Shown: positions 6,344-14,423 of the stretch, piece by piece
How positions within the stretch are numbered: the stretch's first letter is position 1
How the letters are laid out: each line of letters starts with the position of its first letter
Source of the DNA: a virus
DNA: 28,669 nt
IMG/VR virus record: IMGVR_UViG_3300006802_000397
Span: 1 to 28,669 of that record
Reading direction: 5' to 3' (one strand)
Made by a program: the position numbers and the translations under genes
Notes under the pieces: generated by a model
What the model saw: the letters and a program-made list of their open reading frames with translations, nothing else
The model's database searches: none
Told to the model about the DNA's origin: nothing

Positions 6344-7207
<864 letters not shown>

Positions 7208-7218
<11 letters not shown>

Positions 7219-8005
7219 ACAAGATATTCAAGAGGTCATCCAGTACCTCAGAGCGGCCAGAGTCCACAAATGCCCACATCCAGACGATCAGGGTGTGCTC
7301 ATGGCTTATACAGACTGTTTGAGGAATGTGAGATCTGATGTGGTCTTGGAAGCCGCTCGAGCATGGATCAGCGATCCAGATGGTGGCCGATTCTTTCCCA
7401 CGGCTGCAGATCTTCTCAGTCTCAGCATGACCATTGAGGCTCAAGAGCGGCACACGGTCAAAGAGGTCACAAGAGGTTGTGCCGCTTGTGGGGAGTTGCT
7501 CTGGCCAGATGGATCCGTCAAAGAGCATGGCAACGGGTTTCGCCACTTCATACAGCATTGCCATCCCCTCAATGATGAGGGTGATGTGGACTGGGATGCC
7601 ATCCCATACCGGATCGGTCATCGGCTGGTCTTGTGCGATTGCACCAAGGGCCGGCAGATAGCGGCCAGCCATGAGATTGAGATGCAGAGAGAGATCCCTA
7701 AGGGTCAATCCTCTGGCCGGCCATCCAACTGGAGGCCAACCCTCACACTGGCCAAGGCATGGGAAGTGTTCTCACGGTCTGATGCCAGAGTATATGTGAC
7801 GGGATCACATGCCCGGCGTATGCCAGAGGATCGTCGGCCAGAGTCCCCTTGGTACACCAGACCAAGCCCAGAGGAGGAAATGGGCTGGCACACCGAGAGT
7901 GTGAGGATCCGGCGGGCTGTCTATGATGCCATGAAAGGCCAGATCAGCGATCAAGCGGCTGCATATCTCCAGAGTGCTGGTCTGGTGATGGGAGGCCACC
8001 GATGA
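7208..8005 (+). CDS. Helicase loader-like replication protein
   Basis: A 265-residue protein with the shared leader TCAGGAGACA before the ATG, overlapping the initiator gene by 11 bases. Residues about 5-80 (DIQEVIQYLRAARVHKCP, LEAARAWISD, RFFPTAADLLSL) resemble the N-terminal helical domain of phage helicase loader/inhibitor proteins (G39P/lambda P functional class). Residues about 90-150 hold CAACGELLW, HFIQHCH and LCDC, a likely zinc site. The C-terminal region is charged. Directly after an O-like gene, the natural role is delivering the host replicative helicase to the phage origin. I see no Walker motif, so it is not itself a helicase. Confidence 0.68.
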
Positions 8006-8034
8006 CTCAGAGCCAGCAATCTCTTGGAGGCACC

Positions 8035-8367
8035 ATGTTGATACACCAGCTGTTTGAGCCAAGATGGGTCAGAGAGGGAGAAAAGTGCAGCCGTGACCTT
8101 GGGTTTGGCAAGTGGTGCTCTGGCCGTCTCTCAGTGCAAACCGAGAGGCTGAGTGCTTGGCCAGCACATCAAAAGGTTGAGGATCTGGCCATCCAGAGAC
8201 TCCCCAGCCTTTCTGATGTGGATCTATGCACAACTGATCCCAGCCTTGGCCATCGGCTGGGAGTGGGGATGTGCTCCAAGTGCTCGGTCAGGATCCCGAT
8301 CTACCGTAAGGACTTAACCGGCCGGCCAGCCGGTCTGATGACCCATGAGATGTGGGGTGACATGTGA
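8035..8367 (+). CDS. Hypothetical Cys-containing protein in replication block
   Basis: A 110-residue protein from the ATG at 8035, which follows GGAGG by four bases. An upstream ATG at 8002 overlaps the previous stop as ATGA and is an alternative. Pairs KCSRDLGFGKWC and MCSKC suggest a small zinc-binding fold. Near the C-terminus TGRPAG is encoded by the dispersed GC element (8317-8335), and the stop overlaps the GTG of rusA. Position suggests a replication or recombination accessory role. No family recognised. Confidence 0.7.
   Translation: MLIHQLFEPRWVREGEKCSRDLGFGKWCSGRLSVQTERLSAWPAHQKVEDLAIQRLPSLSDVDLCTTDPSLGHRLGVGMCSKCSVRIPIYRKDLTGRPAGLMTHEMWGDM
8317..8335. repeat. Dispersed GC element inside coding sequence
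   Basis: ACCGGCCGGCCAGCCGGTC, identical to the first 19 bases of the consensus element, read here as TGRPAG near the end of the 8035-8367 gene. Confidence 0.8.
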
Positions 8368-8810
8368 GCGGCCAACCCGTGCTCCAAGTGTTCATCCAAG
8401 GGGATCCAGTGCCAGCCAGCCGGCCAAGGGTCACAAGATATGGCACATTCAACTCCAAGCGGTATGAGGCATACAAACAAAAGTGCGCCTTGGTTCTGCA
8501 GTCAGCATATCGGCAAAGGATCCCGATTGGGATGGCCGTGGCCATCTCTATTGAGGTTGTGATCCCCAAACCGAAGAGCCGTCCAAGGTCTGGGCTGGTC
8601 TCCATGTATTGGAACCCCGATCAGGACTATCCAGCGCCTATCGGTGGAGTCTGGGGAGATATTGACAACTACATCAAAGCCATACTGGATGCAGCCCAGC
8701 TCGGTGGTGTGATCCGCAATGATTCACAAGTTGTTGAAGTCTCAGCCACCAAGATGGCTGGTGAGATCCCTGGGATATATGTGCAGGTATCAATCGTGCA
8801 TCCAGATTGA
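8364..8810 (+). CDS. rusA: RusA-family Holliday junction resolvase
   Basis: A 148-residue endonuclease expected to resolve four-way junctions during phage recombination and before packaging. The family pattern is clear: an N-terminal VFIQGDPVPASRPRV strand, then GDIDNYIKAILDAAQLGGVIRNDSQVVEV, where the spaced acidic residues (GDIDN, LDA, NDSQV) are the metal-binding site of RusA. Length is close to the usual 120-150. The start is GTG at 8364, four bases inside the previous gene, with GGGGTGA just upstream. It sits at the end of the replication block, as in lambdoid phages. Confidence 0.93.
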   Translation: MSGQPVLQVFIQGDPVPASRPRVTRYGTFNSKRYEAYKQKCALVLQSAYRQRIPIGMAVAISIEVVIPKPKSRPRSGLVSMYWNPDQDYPAPIGGVWGDIDNYIKAILDAAQLGGVIRNDSQVVEVSATKMAGEIPGIYVQVSIVHPD

Positions 8811-8822
8811 GTTGGAGGGTTG

Positions 8823-10148
8823 ATGGCTGGAAAAGTGATCAAGTTTCCAGCCATCAACCAAGAGCCACTTCCCACCAAACCCCCAGATGTGAGGCCACCA
8901 ACCTATGAGAGCATTGGTGTGCCACTTCCTGAGTTTGGCTTGGATGATGTGGACTGGGATCAAGAGACTGAGGGTCCTTTGTCATCGGCTGGCCAAGACT
9001 CGAGTGAGCCGATCTTGGGTCATTGTGTTGAGGCTGATCATAGCCATGACCACTGCTCAACTGATTCAAGGGACAAAATGGCCATCCGGTGTGATATTCC
9101 TGGCCATAGTCTGGATGTTTGTGTGGGCGTTGTTGGCTCCACATCCAGATCAATGGAGGGATTGAGTGATGCAGATGGACAAAAAATGGGCAATCAGGCT
9201 GGCATGGATGATCGGCGGAATGTGCGCCGGTGTGCTGATGGCGGAGAACGACGAGACGTTGACCCAGATGATGGAGATGTGTCCCGAGTGCGATTGCCAG
9301 CAAGCCGAGACGGTGGAAGCCGAGACCGAGGCCGAGACGGTGGAAGCCGAGCCAGAGACCGAGACGGTGGAAGCCGAGCCAGAGACCGAGACCGAGACGG
9401 TGGAAGCCGAGACGGAATGATCGATCCAGCCACCATCTTGGGTCTGCATTTCTCACCAAACCTGATGTGGTGGGAGATGCCAGCACATCCCATCCCATGC
9501 AGTTTTTGTGGGAAGCCTCAGTTTTGGTGGCTCTCGGTGGATCGTTATAGGCGGGTCCGAAAATCACCAGAGACCGAGCCGCCACCGGGCTGGGGTTATT
9601 GTGTTTGTGGGTATTGTGGGGGCTTACTGGCATTGGTGCTGAGGCCATGGCCAGACCATCCCACACCACCATATCTGATGGAGATCACACCAATGATGCT
9701 GAGACATACAGCCGTTCAATATCGGCTGGCTGATGATGAGAACACCAGAGAACCTCGGTGGAGGTCAGCTCAAGTCATCCGTCAAAGAGATGGTGGAGCA
9801 CTGGATCTGGCTGTCAATCTGGCCAGTGCCGATCCTGAATACCGTGAGCGGCTGGCCAAGTGCGCCGGCTTTGTCCAATATCGCTGTGAGGATCGTGGTG
9901 GTGAGCAGCAATGGAGAACTGCTTTGGTGGCTGATCGGCCTCATCCAGATGGATCATTGGATCTCACGGTACACTTGACCCTTGAAGATCAAAAGCTCCA
10001 AGGCAAGGCCTTCCAGAGGATAGCCGGCGCCACATATGGAGATGGTGTTGGCCAGTACCGTGAAAGCGGTTTGACCTATCCAGTCACATTGCTTGTGCAG
10101 GGTGCCTCCAGAGGCTCTGAGATTGGCATGTGGCTCCCAGTGAGCTGA
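8823..10148 (+). CDS. Long ORF: zinc-ribbon C-terminal domain, doubtful middle
   Basis: An uninterrupted 441-codon frame with GGAGG before ATG 8823. Residues 1-70 (MAGKVIKFPAINQEPLPTK) and 199-441 look like normal protein; the latter has CSFCG and CVCGYCG, a probable zinc ribbon, and beta-rich repeats LDLAVNLASADPEY and LDLTVHLTLEDQK. Residues about 75-198 are odd and Arg/Asp/Gly-rich (RDGGSRDR), and the +1 frame there holds two better-looking small membrane ORFs. The second of those ends in ATGA at 9417, where MIDPATILG would be a natural start for the C-terminal part. So either this is one protein overprinted by two others, or a base is missing near 9000-9045 and there are four coupled genes. 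No family recognised. Confidence 0.5.
   Translation: MAGKVIKFPAINQEPLPTKPPDVRPPTYESIGVPLPEFGLDDVDWDQETEGPLSSAGQDSSEPILGHCVEADHSHDHCSTDSRDKMAIRCDIPGHSLDVCVGVVGSTSRSMEGLSDADGQKMGNQAGMDDRRNVRRCADGGERRDVDPDDGDVSRVRLPASRDGGSRDRGRDGGSRARDRDGGSRARDRDRDGGSRDGMIDPATILGLHFSPNLMWWEMPAHPIPCSFCGKPQFWWLSVDRYRRVRKSPETEPPPGWGYCVCGYCGGLLALVLRPWPDHPTPPYLMEITPMMLRHTAVQYRLADDENTREPRWRSAQVIRQRDGGALDLAVNLASADPEYRERLAKCAGFVQYRCEDRGGEQQWRTALVADRPHPDGSLDLTVHLTLEDQKLQGKAFQRIAGATYGDGVGQYRESGLTYPVTLLVQGASRGSEIGMWLPVS
9046..9165 (+). CDS. Nested small membrane protein
   Basis: A 39-residue ORF in the +1 frame relative to 8823-10148. It has a strong transmembrane helix (SGVIFLAIVWMFVWALL) and a short polar end (APHPDQWRD). 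A GAGG lies about 12 bases before the ATG. Its stop sits three bases before the start of the next ORF in the same frame, and that ORF's GGAGGG lies inside its end. In this compact genome such spacing looks like real gene structure. It could be a holin-like or exclusion peptide. The competing frame is also open, so confidence is limited. Confidence 0.45.
   Translation: MTTAQLIQGTKWPSGVIFLAIVWMFVWALLAPHPDQWRD
9169..9420 (+). CDS. Membrane-anchored protein with acidic repeat tail
   Basis: An 83-residue ORF with GGAGGG eight bases before the ATG at 9169. Residues about 4-24 (KKWAIRLAWMIGGMCAGVL) are a positively flanked transmembrane or signal-anchor segment with a Cys. It is followed by CPECDC and then tandem ETVEAE repeats to the end. 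The stop overlaps ATG 9417 (ATGA). Signal anchor, Cys cluster and acidic repeats could be a lipoprotein-like or spanin-like protein. The same DNA also encodes an Arg/Asp/Gly repeat in the long frame, so which frame is used needs protein data. Confidence 0.5.
   Translation: MQMDKKWAIRLAWMIGGMCAGVLMAENDETLTQMMEMCPECDCQQAETVEAETEAETVEAEPETETVEAEPETETETVEAETE
9304..9416 (+). repeat. Imperfect tandem repeat ACGGTGGAAGCCGAG with GAGACC units
   Basis: Four copies of ACGGTGGAAGCCGAG separated by variable numbers of GAGACC or GAGCCA. In one frame they give Glu-Thr-Val-Glu-Ala-Glu and in the other Arg-Asp-Gly-Gly-Ser. All units are multiples of three, which fits selection or expansion in a translated frame. 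Confidence 0.75.
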
Positions 10149-10150
10149 GC

Positions 10151-10654
10151 ATGAATCCCCTCACCTATCTGGCCTTTTGTGCATCCTTCGATGACAAACC
10201 AGACCCTGCACACCAGCTCGGTACGGTGGCCGATGTGGCCAGCCCAGATGCACTGGATGACCTCTTGGCCTTTGATCCCTTGCTGGCCAGCCAGCCCACA
10301 TGTCCACATGTGGAGACTGTACAGACACCAAGTGGCCCCAGGATTGACCCAGAGAATCCACATGGCATCCAGACCCTCACTTTCTTGAGCGATCCCAAGC
10401 GGCCAGGCACTTTGTGTGCTTTTTCCTGCCTTTTGTTGACCTCTGATTGCTGGGTGAGCAGCCAAGCAGATTGCTCAGATGCCATCACCATCCCAGCCAC
10501 TTTCCCATCTGGTCGGCGTGGAAGCCTCTCAGCCCTATATGGATGCGTCCAAGCCACACCAGACTCACCAATCCCTCTCAGAGAGACCGTGACCATCACC
10601 ACATCCAATGCACCAGATGACTCCATTTTCTATCTGGTTAAGGGTGCCGACTAA
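10151..10654 (+). CDS. Hypothetical protein before the DnaA-box region
   Basis: A 167-residue protein starting two bases after the previous stop; no strong Shine-Dalgarno is seen, so it is probably coupled. It is rich in Pro, Ser, Thr and Asp and has six or seven Cys (SCLLLTSDC, QADC, YGC) without a recognised zinc pattern. The C-terminal part (RRGSLSALYGCVQATPD, ETVTITTSNAPDDSIFYLV) looks beta. It is the last gene of the replication-side block, ending just before a DnaA-box cluster. No family recognised. Confidence 0.7.
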   Translation: MNPLTYLAFCASFDDKPDPAHQLGTVADVASPDALDDLLAFDPLLASQPTCPHVETVQTPSGPRIDPENPHGIQTLTFLSDPKRPGTLCAFSCLLLTSDCWVSSQADCSDAITIPATFPSGRRGSLSALYGCVQATPDSPIPLRETVTITTSNAPDDSIFYLVKGAD

Positions 10655-10675
10655 TCCATAGGCTATGCATAAGTC

Positions 10676-10721
10676 TGTGTAAAACTACTTATCCACACCC
10701 TGTGAATAACACTGTGGAAAA
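10676..10721. promoter_or_regulatory. Cluster of four DnaA-box matches
   Basis: Within 46 bases four sites fit TTWTNCACA: TGTGTAAAA at 10676-10684 (reverse), TTATCCACA at 10689-10697 (forward, the perfect consensus), TGTGAATAA at 10701-10709 (reverse) and TGTGGAAAA at 10713-10721 (reverse). The stretch is AT-rich for this genome and lies between genes, directly before a GC hairpin and the ParB-methyltransferase gene. It may be a second origin, a DnaA-controlled promoter, or a DnaA titration site. Confidence 0.75.
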
Positions 10722-10740
10722 CCGGCCGGCCAGCCGGTCA
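10721..10740. repeat. Dispersed GC element, intergenic reference copy
   Basis: ACCGGCCGGCCAGCCGGTCA, the full 20-bp form, able to fold as ACCGGC/GCCGGT around a short loop. It sits between the DnaA-box cluster and the leader TCAGGAGACA of the methyltransferase gene. Confidence 0.85.
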
Positions 10741-10756
10741 ACAATCAGGAGACACC

Positions 10757-12343
10757 ATGACAACTGAAAACCCAGCCATGTGGGTTCACATCAATGACCT
10801 CACACCCTGGGACAAAAATCCCAGGGTCAATGATCATGCTGTTGAGCATGTGGCCAAGAGCATCCAGAGATTTGGTTGGGGCGCCCCAATCATTGCCCGA
10901 CGTAGTGATGGAGTGATCATTGCTGGCCATACTCGGCACAAAGCAGCCATCAGCCTCGGCATGGATAAGGTCTTGGTCAGATACATGGATCTTGATCCTG
11001 CTCAAGCGGCTGCACTTGCTCTGGCTGACAACAAACTCAATGAGATTGCTGAGTGGGATGAGGATGGCCTCACCACAATCCTCCAAGATCTGGCCAATGA
11101 GGACTTTGACCTATCTGGACTCGGCTGGGACTCTGATGAGTTGGATCGCTTGCTGGCCTCTGACCCTGTTGATGTGCCAGACTTTGGCTCTGAGCCAGAT
11201 GATGAGTCAGCCGATGACCAGATCCCCAATGATGTGCAGCCACTGACCAAGGCTGGTGAGACCGTGAGTCTTGGCCGCCATGACTTGCACTGCATGGATT
11301 GCCTTGAGATGCTCAAGAGCCTTCCTGATGGCAGTGTGGACAGCATTGTGACGGATCCACCATACGGGATCGGATTCATGGGAAAGGGCTGGGATAGCAG
11401 TGTGCCGAGTGGTGAGTTCTCAGCCGAGTGCTTGAGAGTGCTCAAGCCCGGCGGACACATGATCGCATTTGCCGCCACTCGAACCATCCACCGGCTCACG
11501 GTCAATCTGGAAGATGTGGGCTTTGAAGTCAGAGACCAGATCTCATGGCTCCAATGGCAAGGCTTCCCCAAGAGCCTCAATGTGAGCATCCAGATTGACA
11601 AACATCTTGGCCATGAGAGACCGGCCAGCACTGATGGAGTCATTGATCAAGGCCAGCCAATCACTCCACAAGCCGAGCAATGGAACGGCTGGGGAACGGC
11701 TCTCAAGCCAGCACAAGAGCCAGCGATCTTGGTGAGAAAGCCTCTGGATGGCACCGTGGCTGAGAACGTGCTCAAGCATGGCACTGGCGCCTTAAATGTT
11801 GATGGCTGTCGGATTCCATATGGCGATCCGGCATGGCCTCAGGCTGACCAATCGATCCCAGACTTCACAAAGGTCATGCGGCAAGGCCAAGCGGCATCCA
11901 TTGACTTTGGTGGAGCCAAGCCCGGTGATGCTGTACAGCAATACAAAGAGGGAGGCCGATGGCCAGCAAACATCTTCTATTGTGTCAAGCCTTCCAGAGC
12001 CGAGAGGGAGGAAGGGTGTGAAGACCTCCCCAGCCATAGTGGAGCACAAGCAGTGGATCGCGTGGAAGGGTCTGCCGGTCTCAACAACCCTCGAACCGGC
12101 GCCGGTCGCACGGCTTCAGATGTGCGCAACATTCATCCCACTGTCAAGCCGATTGCTCTGATGAGATGGCTGGTCAGGCTGGTGACCCCTCCCAATGGGA
12201 TTGTGGTGGAGCCTTTTGGTGGAAGTGGCACCACACTGATCGCGGCTGAGAGAGAGGGTGTGACTTGCATTGCTTCTGAGAGAGAGCCTCAGTATTGTGA
12301 CATCATCAGAGCACGGGTGACGGCTGCACAGGGAGGCCAGTGA
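10757..12343 (+). CDS. ParB-like domain fused to beta-class DNA methyltransferase
   Basis: A 528-residue fusion. Residues about 8-110 are a ParB/Srx-type N-terminal domain (INDLTPWDKNPR, GVIIAGHTRHKAA, ADNKLNE). Residues about 170-525 are an amino-methyltransferase: TDPPYG at 199-204 (motif IV) comes before EPFGGSGTT at 485-493 (motif I, SAM binding), the order of beta-class enzymes making N6-methyladenine or N4-methylcytosine. HPTVKP before motif I is typical. The shared leader precedes the ATG. Such phage fusions are known near terminase genes and are thought to protect DNA from host restriction or mark it for packaging. The recognition sequence cannot be read from the protein; GATC is over-represented in this genome. 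Confidence 0.92.
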   Translation: MTTENPAMWVHINDLTPWDKNPRVNDHAVEHVAKSIQRFGWGAPIIARRSDGVIIAGHTRHKAAISLGMDKVLVRYMDLDPAQAAALALADNKLNEIAEWDEDGLTTILQDLANEDFDLSGLGWDSDELDRLLASDPVDVPDFGSEPDDESADDQIPNDVQPLTKAGETVSLGRHDLHCMDCLEMLKSLPDGSVDSIVTDPPYGIGFMGKGWDSSVPSGEFSAECLRVLKPGGHMIAFAATRTIHRLTVNLEDVGFEVRDQISWLQWQGFPKSLNVSIQIDKHLGHERPASTDGVIDQGQPITPQAEQWNGWGTALKPAQEPAILVRKPLDGTVAENVLKHGTGALNVDGCRIPYGDPAWPQADQSIPDFTKVMRQGQAASIDFGGAKPGDAVQQYKEGGRWPANIFYCVKPSRAEREEGCEDLPSHSGAQAVDRVEGSAGLNNPRTGAGRTASDVRNIHPTVKPIALMRWLVRLVTPPNGIVVEPFGGSGTTLIAAEREGVTCIASEREPQYCDIIRARVTAAQGGQ

Positions 12344-12798
12344 TGGCCCGGCCTCCAGAGATCACACCAGAGATGGTCAAACTGGCCAGAGAGGCCATGA
12401 GACTTGGCATGACCAATCAGTTGGCCTCTCAGTATATTGGGATCTCTGAGTCCTCGTTTTACCGCTATCTTGCTCGAGGTCAGAACGAACAAGGGACGAT
12501 CTATAGACGGTTCTGGGATGCCATCTCACAGGGAAGATCTCAATGTGCAGCCATGCAGTTGGCAAGGATCCAGCATGCTGCACAAGAGGACTGGAGAGCG
12601 GCTGCATGGGTCATGGAGCGCCGGTTTGGCTACCATAGGCAACTTGATATCAGAGGGGAGATTGCGCAGACCGAGTCTCTGAGGCTGGGGGATGGCCAAG
12701 ACCTGGATCGGCTCTTGGAGCGCATTGATCACACGGCTCAGATTCGTGAGCAGTTGATCAGCGCTGTCTATCATGAGGAAGATCAAGAGGATGAATGA
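12343..12798 (+). CDS. terS: Terminase small subunit
   Basis: A 151-residue DNA-recognition subunit of the packaging motor. Residues about 5-45 carry an HTH (MVKLAREAMRLGMTNQLASQYIG, then ISESSFYRYLARG). It is followed by a helical region (EDWRAAAWVMERRFGYHRQ) common in TerS proteins, and an acidic C-terminus that may contact TerL. GGGAGG lies seven bases before the ATG, which overlaps the methyltransferase stop by one base. It also overlaps the TerL frame. Confidence 0.85.
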   Translation: MARPPEITPEMVKLAREAMRLGMTNQLASQYIGISESSFYRYLARGQNEQGTIYRRFWDAISQGRSQCAAMQLARIQHAAQEDWRAAAWVMERRFGYHRQLDIRGEIAQTESLRLGDGQDLDRLLERIDHTAQIREQLISAVYHEEDQEDE

Positions 12799-14311
12799 TC
12801 CGGCCGGCCAGCCGGTCAGTGTGCCTCAAGATCCAGATCAAGCCAGATGGCTTCTCACCGAGCATCTCCAAGACCTTGACGATCTTGAGCGGCTGGCCAC
12901 TGCATATCCCATGGCCTTTGCCAGATTGTGGCGGCCACACTGCACCAGATGGGATGGCAACACCAGCCGCCCAAAAGGGTGTGGCCATGAGATGACTCCA
13001 GTGGATGGAGTGCGCGGATCTTTCTGTTGCCAAAATCAAACATGTGAAATGTACGGCCAACCCGAGAAACGCACAAGCCAGAGAGACACCGTCGCCGAGT
13101 TGCTCCAGACCAAGAGGCTTGTGGCATACATGATCGGTGGTGCCAACCGAGCGGGCAAAAGTGAGTCAGCCATTCAACTGGCCATTGCCTTGGCGGCTGG
13201 CTCTGGAGAGTGGTGGGTGAGACGATGGTGTCAACTCAATGGCATCAACCCAGAGGCCATCCCAGCCGAGCCGGCCACCAATGATCGAGCCGTCATCATC
13301 TCGGCTCTGACCTTCAATGACTCCCTGGAGTATCACAGGCCAAAGTTGGATCGGTGGCTACCGGCCGGTAGCCAGAGAAGAAAGTGGAAGGCAGTGGATC
13401 AAGCCGAGTGCATCCTTCCCAATGGTGGCCGGATCGTGTGCAAAGCAGCCGCTCAAGGTCGGGAAAAGTTCCAAGGCAATGCACCGAGAGCAGCGATCTT
13501 GGATGAGGAACATCCAGAGGATGTGTATGAGGAGATCAGCCGTGGTCTGGCTGAGACCGATGGTCTGGCCATCCTCAGCATGACTCCCCTCAAGGGTCTA
13601 ACATGGGCTTTCAATCGGTTTGTACATGACCCTCCACCTGGTCATATGTATGCCCGGATCACTGGTTTGGATAATCCACATGTAAAGTCCAGAGGTCTCT
13701 TGGCTCGGTTCTCACATCTTGAGCCTCACAAAAGAGATGCTCGGTTGTATGGAAAGTTTGCCAGAGCCAGAGGCTTGATCTACCCATCACTGGATCGTGC
13801 GCTCCATGTGGTCAACCCAACCCCGATCCCAGATGAGTGGAGGAAGTTCCGGGCCATAGATTTTGGTTTCAACTTTGGCTGCTTGTGGGCTGCTCTCAAC
13901 CCTGATCTGGATCAGGTTGTGATCTACCGTGAGTTGCTCACTCAGGATGTGAAGTTGTCAGCCAATGCAAGGCAGATCAAGAACCTCTCTGGCACTGAGT
14001 CCTTTGCATGGACAGTGGCTGATCCGGCTGACCGTGAGGGGAGGATCATGCTGGCCAGAGACCATGAGATCCACACCACACCAGCCAGAAAAGATGTTGA
14101 GGCTGGGATTGATGCAGTGGCTGAACGGCTGGCCATATGCCAGCAAGGTCATCCAAGGCTCATCATCCACTCAACATGTGTGGAGTTGCTCAGGGAGTTG
14201 AACCTATACCGGCGCCGGCCAGATGGAACCATACACAAAGAGGCTGACCATTTGGCAGATTGCCTCAGGTATCTGGTGTACTGGATGAAAGTGCAGCCGT
14301 CTTGGATCTAA
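12773..14311 (+). CDS. terL: Terminase large subunit (ATPase/nuclease)
   Basis: A 512-residue packaging motor. GGANRAGKSES holds Walker A (Lys129), AAILDEEHP holds Walker B (acidic pair near 244-246), SMTPLKG is the coupling motif, and FRAIDFGFNFG (Asp363) begins the RNase H-like nuclease domain, with further acidic residues toward the C-terminus (HLADCLRYL). Starts at 12773 and 12791 are both possible and neither has a well-spaced Shine-Dalgarno. The first residues after 12791 (NDPAGQPVS) are encoded by the dispersed GC element, so the N-terminus looks recently altered. A CPxHC-like region near residues 70-90 (GCGHEM, CCQNQTC) suggests an N-terminal zinc site. Confidence 0.93.
   Translation: MRKIKRMNDPAGQPVSVPQDPDQARWLLTEHLQDLDDLERLATAYPMAFARLWRPHCTRWDGNTSRPKGCGHEMTPVDGVRGSFCCQNQTCEMYGQPEKRTSQRDTVAELLQTKRLVAYMIGGANRAGKSESAIQLAIALAAGSGEWWVRRWCQLNGINPEAIPAEPATNDRAVIISALTFNDSLEYHRPKLDRWLPAGSQRRKWKAVDQAECILPNGGRIVCKAAAQGREKFQGNAPRAAILDEEHPEDVYEEISRGLAETDGLAILSMTPLKGLTWAFNRFVHDPPPGHMYARITGLDNPHVKSRGLLARFSHLEPHKRDARLYGKFARARGLIYPSLDRALHVVNPTPIPDEWRKFRAIDFGFNFGCLWAALNPDLDQVVIYRELLTQDVKLSANARQIKNLSGTESFAWTVADPADREGRIMLARDHEIHTTPARKDVEAGIDAVAERLAICQQGHPRLIIHSTCVELLRELNLYRRRPDGTIHKEADHLADCLRYLVYWMKVQPSWI
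12800..12818. repeat. Dispersed GC element at the N-terminus of terL
   Basis: CCGGCCGGCCAGCCGGTCA begins two bases after the terS stop and encodes PAGQPVS at the start of TerL. It lies at the terS/terL junction, where a hairpin would affect coupled translation. Confidence 0.8.
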
Positions 14312-14317
14312 AAAACA

Positions 14318-14331
14318 TGCAGAAAACTGCA
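14318..14331. promoter_or_regulatory. Palindrome TGCAG-AAAA-CTGCA, candidate operator
   Basis: A perfect 5-bp inverted repeat with a 4-base centre, nine bases upstream of the -35 at 14341. The same palindrome occurs at 28366-28379 upstream of promoter D, with TTTT in the centre. Further TGCA half-sites (14342-14345, 14353-14356) continue through the promoter. Confidence 0.55.
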
Positions 14332-14340
14332 CAGAAACAC

Positions 14341-14370
14341 TTGCACATTATATGCAGTTAGATACATACT
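14341..14370 (+). promoter_or_regulatory. Conserved early promoter, site C
   Basis: TTGCAC, 18 bases, CATACT, followed by GAATGTAGG. The core from 14353 to 14376 is the reverse complement of sequence at 28320-28343 and at 4929-4952. It starts the 14424-14960 transcript. TACATA with a 16-base spacer is an overlapping alternative -10. Confidence 0.75.
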
Positions 14371-14374
14371 GAAT

Positions 14375-14411
14375 GTAGGCGGCAACAACAACCAACATCA
14401 ACCCCGCCTAC
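14375..14411 (+). ncRNA. 5' leader stem-loop, copy C
   Basis: Arms GTAGGCGG (14375-14382) and CCGCCTAC (14404-14411) pair perfectly over 8 bp around an unpaired-looking loop of CAA repeats. AGGAGA starts two bases after the stem. Copy D has GTGGGCGG/CCGCCCAC, an A-T to G-C exchange on both sides. The 5' arm lies where transcription should begin, so the stem would be at the very 5' end of the mRNA. Confidence 0.7.
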
Positions 14412-14423
14412 TCAGGAGACACC

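Noticed and set aside
8854-9672. 272-codon minus-strand ORF with LGFHRLGL repeats
   Set aside because: The repeats are the mirror of the plus-strand ACGGTGGAAGCCGAG tandem repeat; no start signal, and it is antisense to a run of coupled plus-strand genes.
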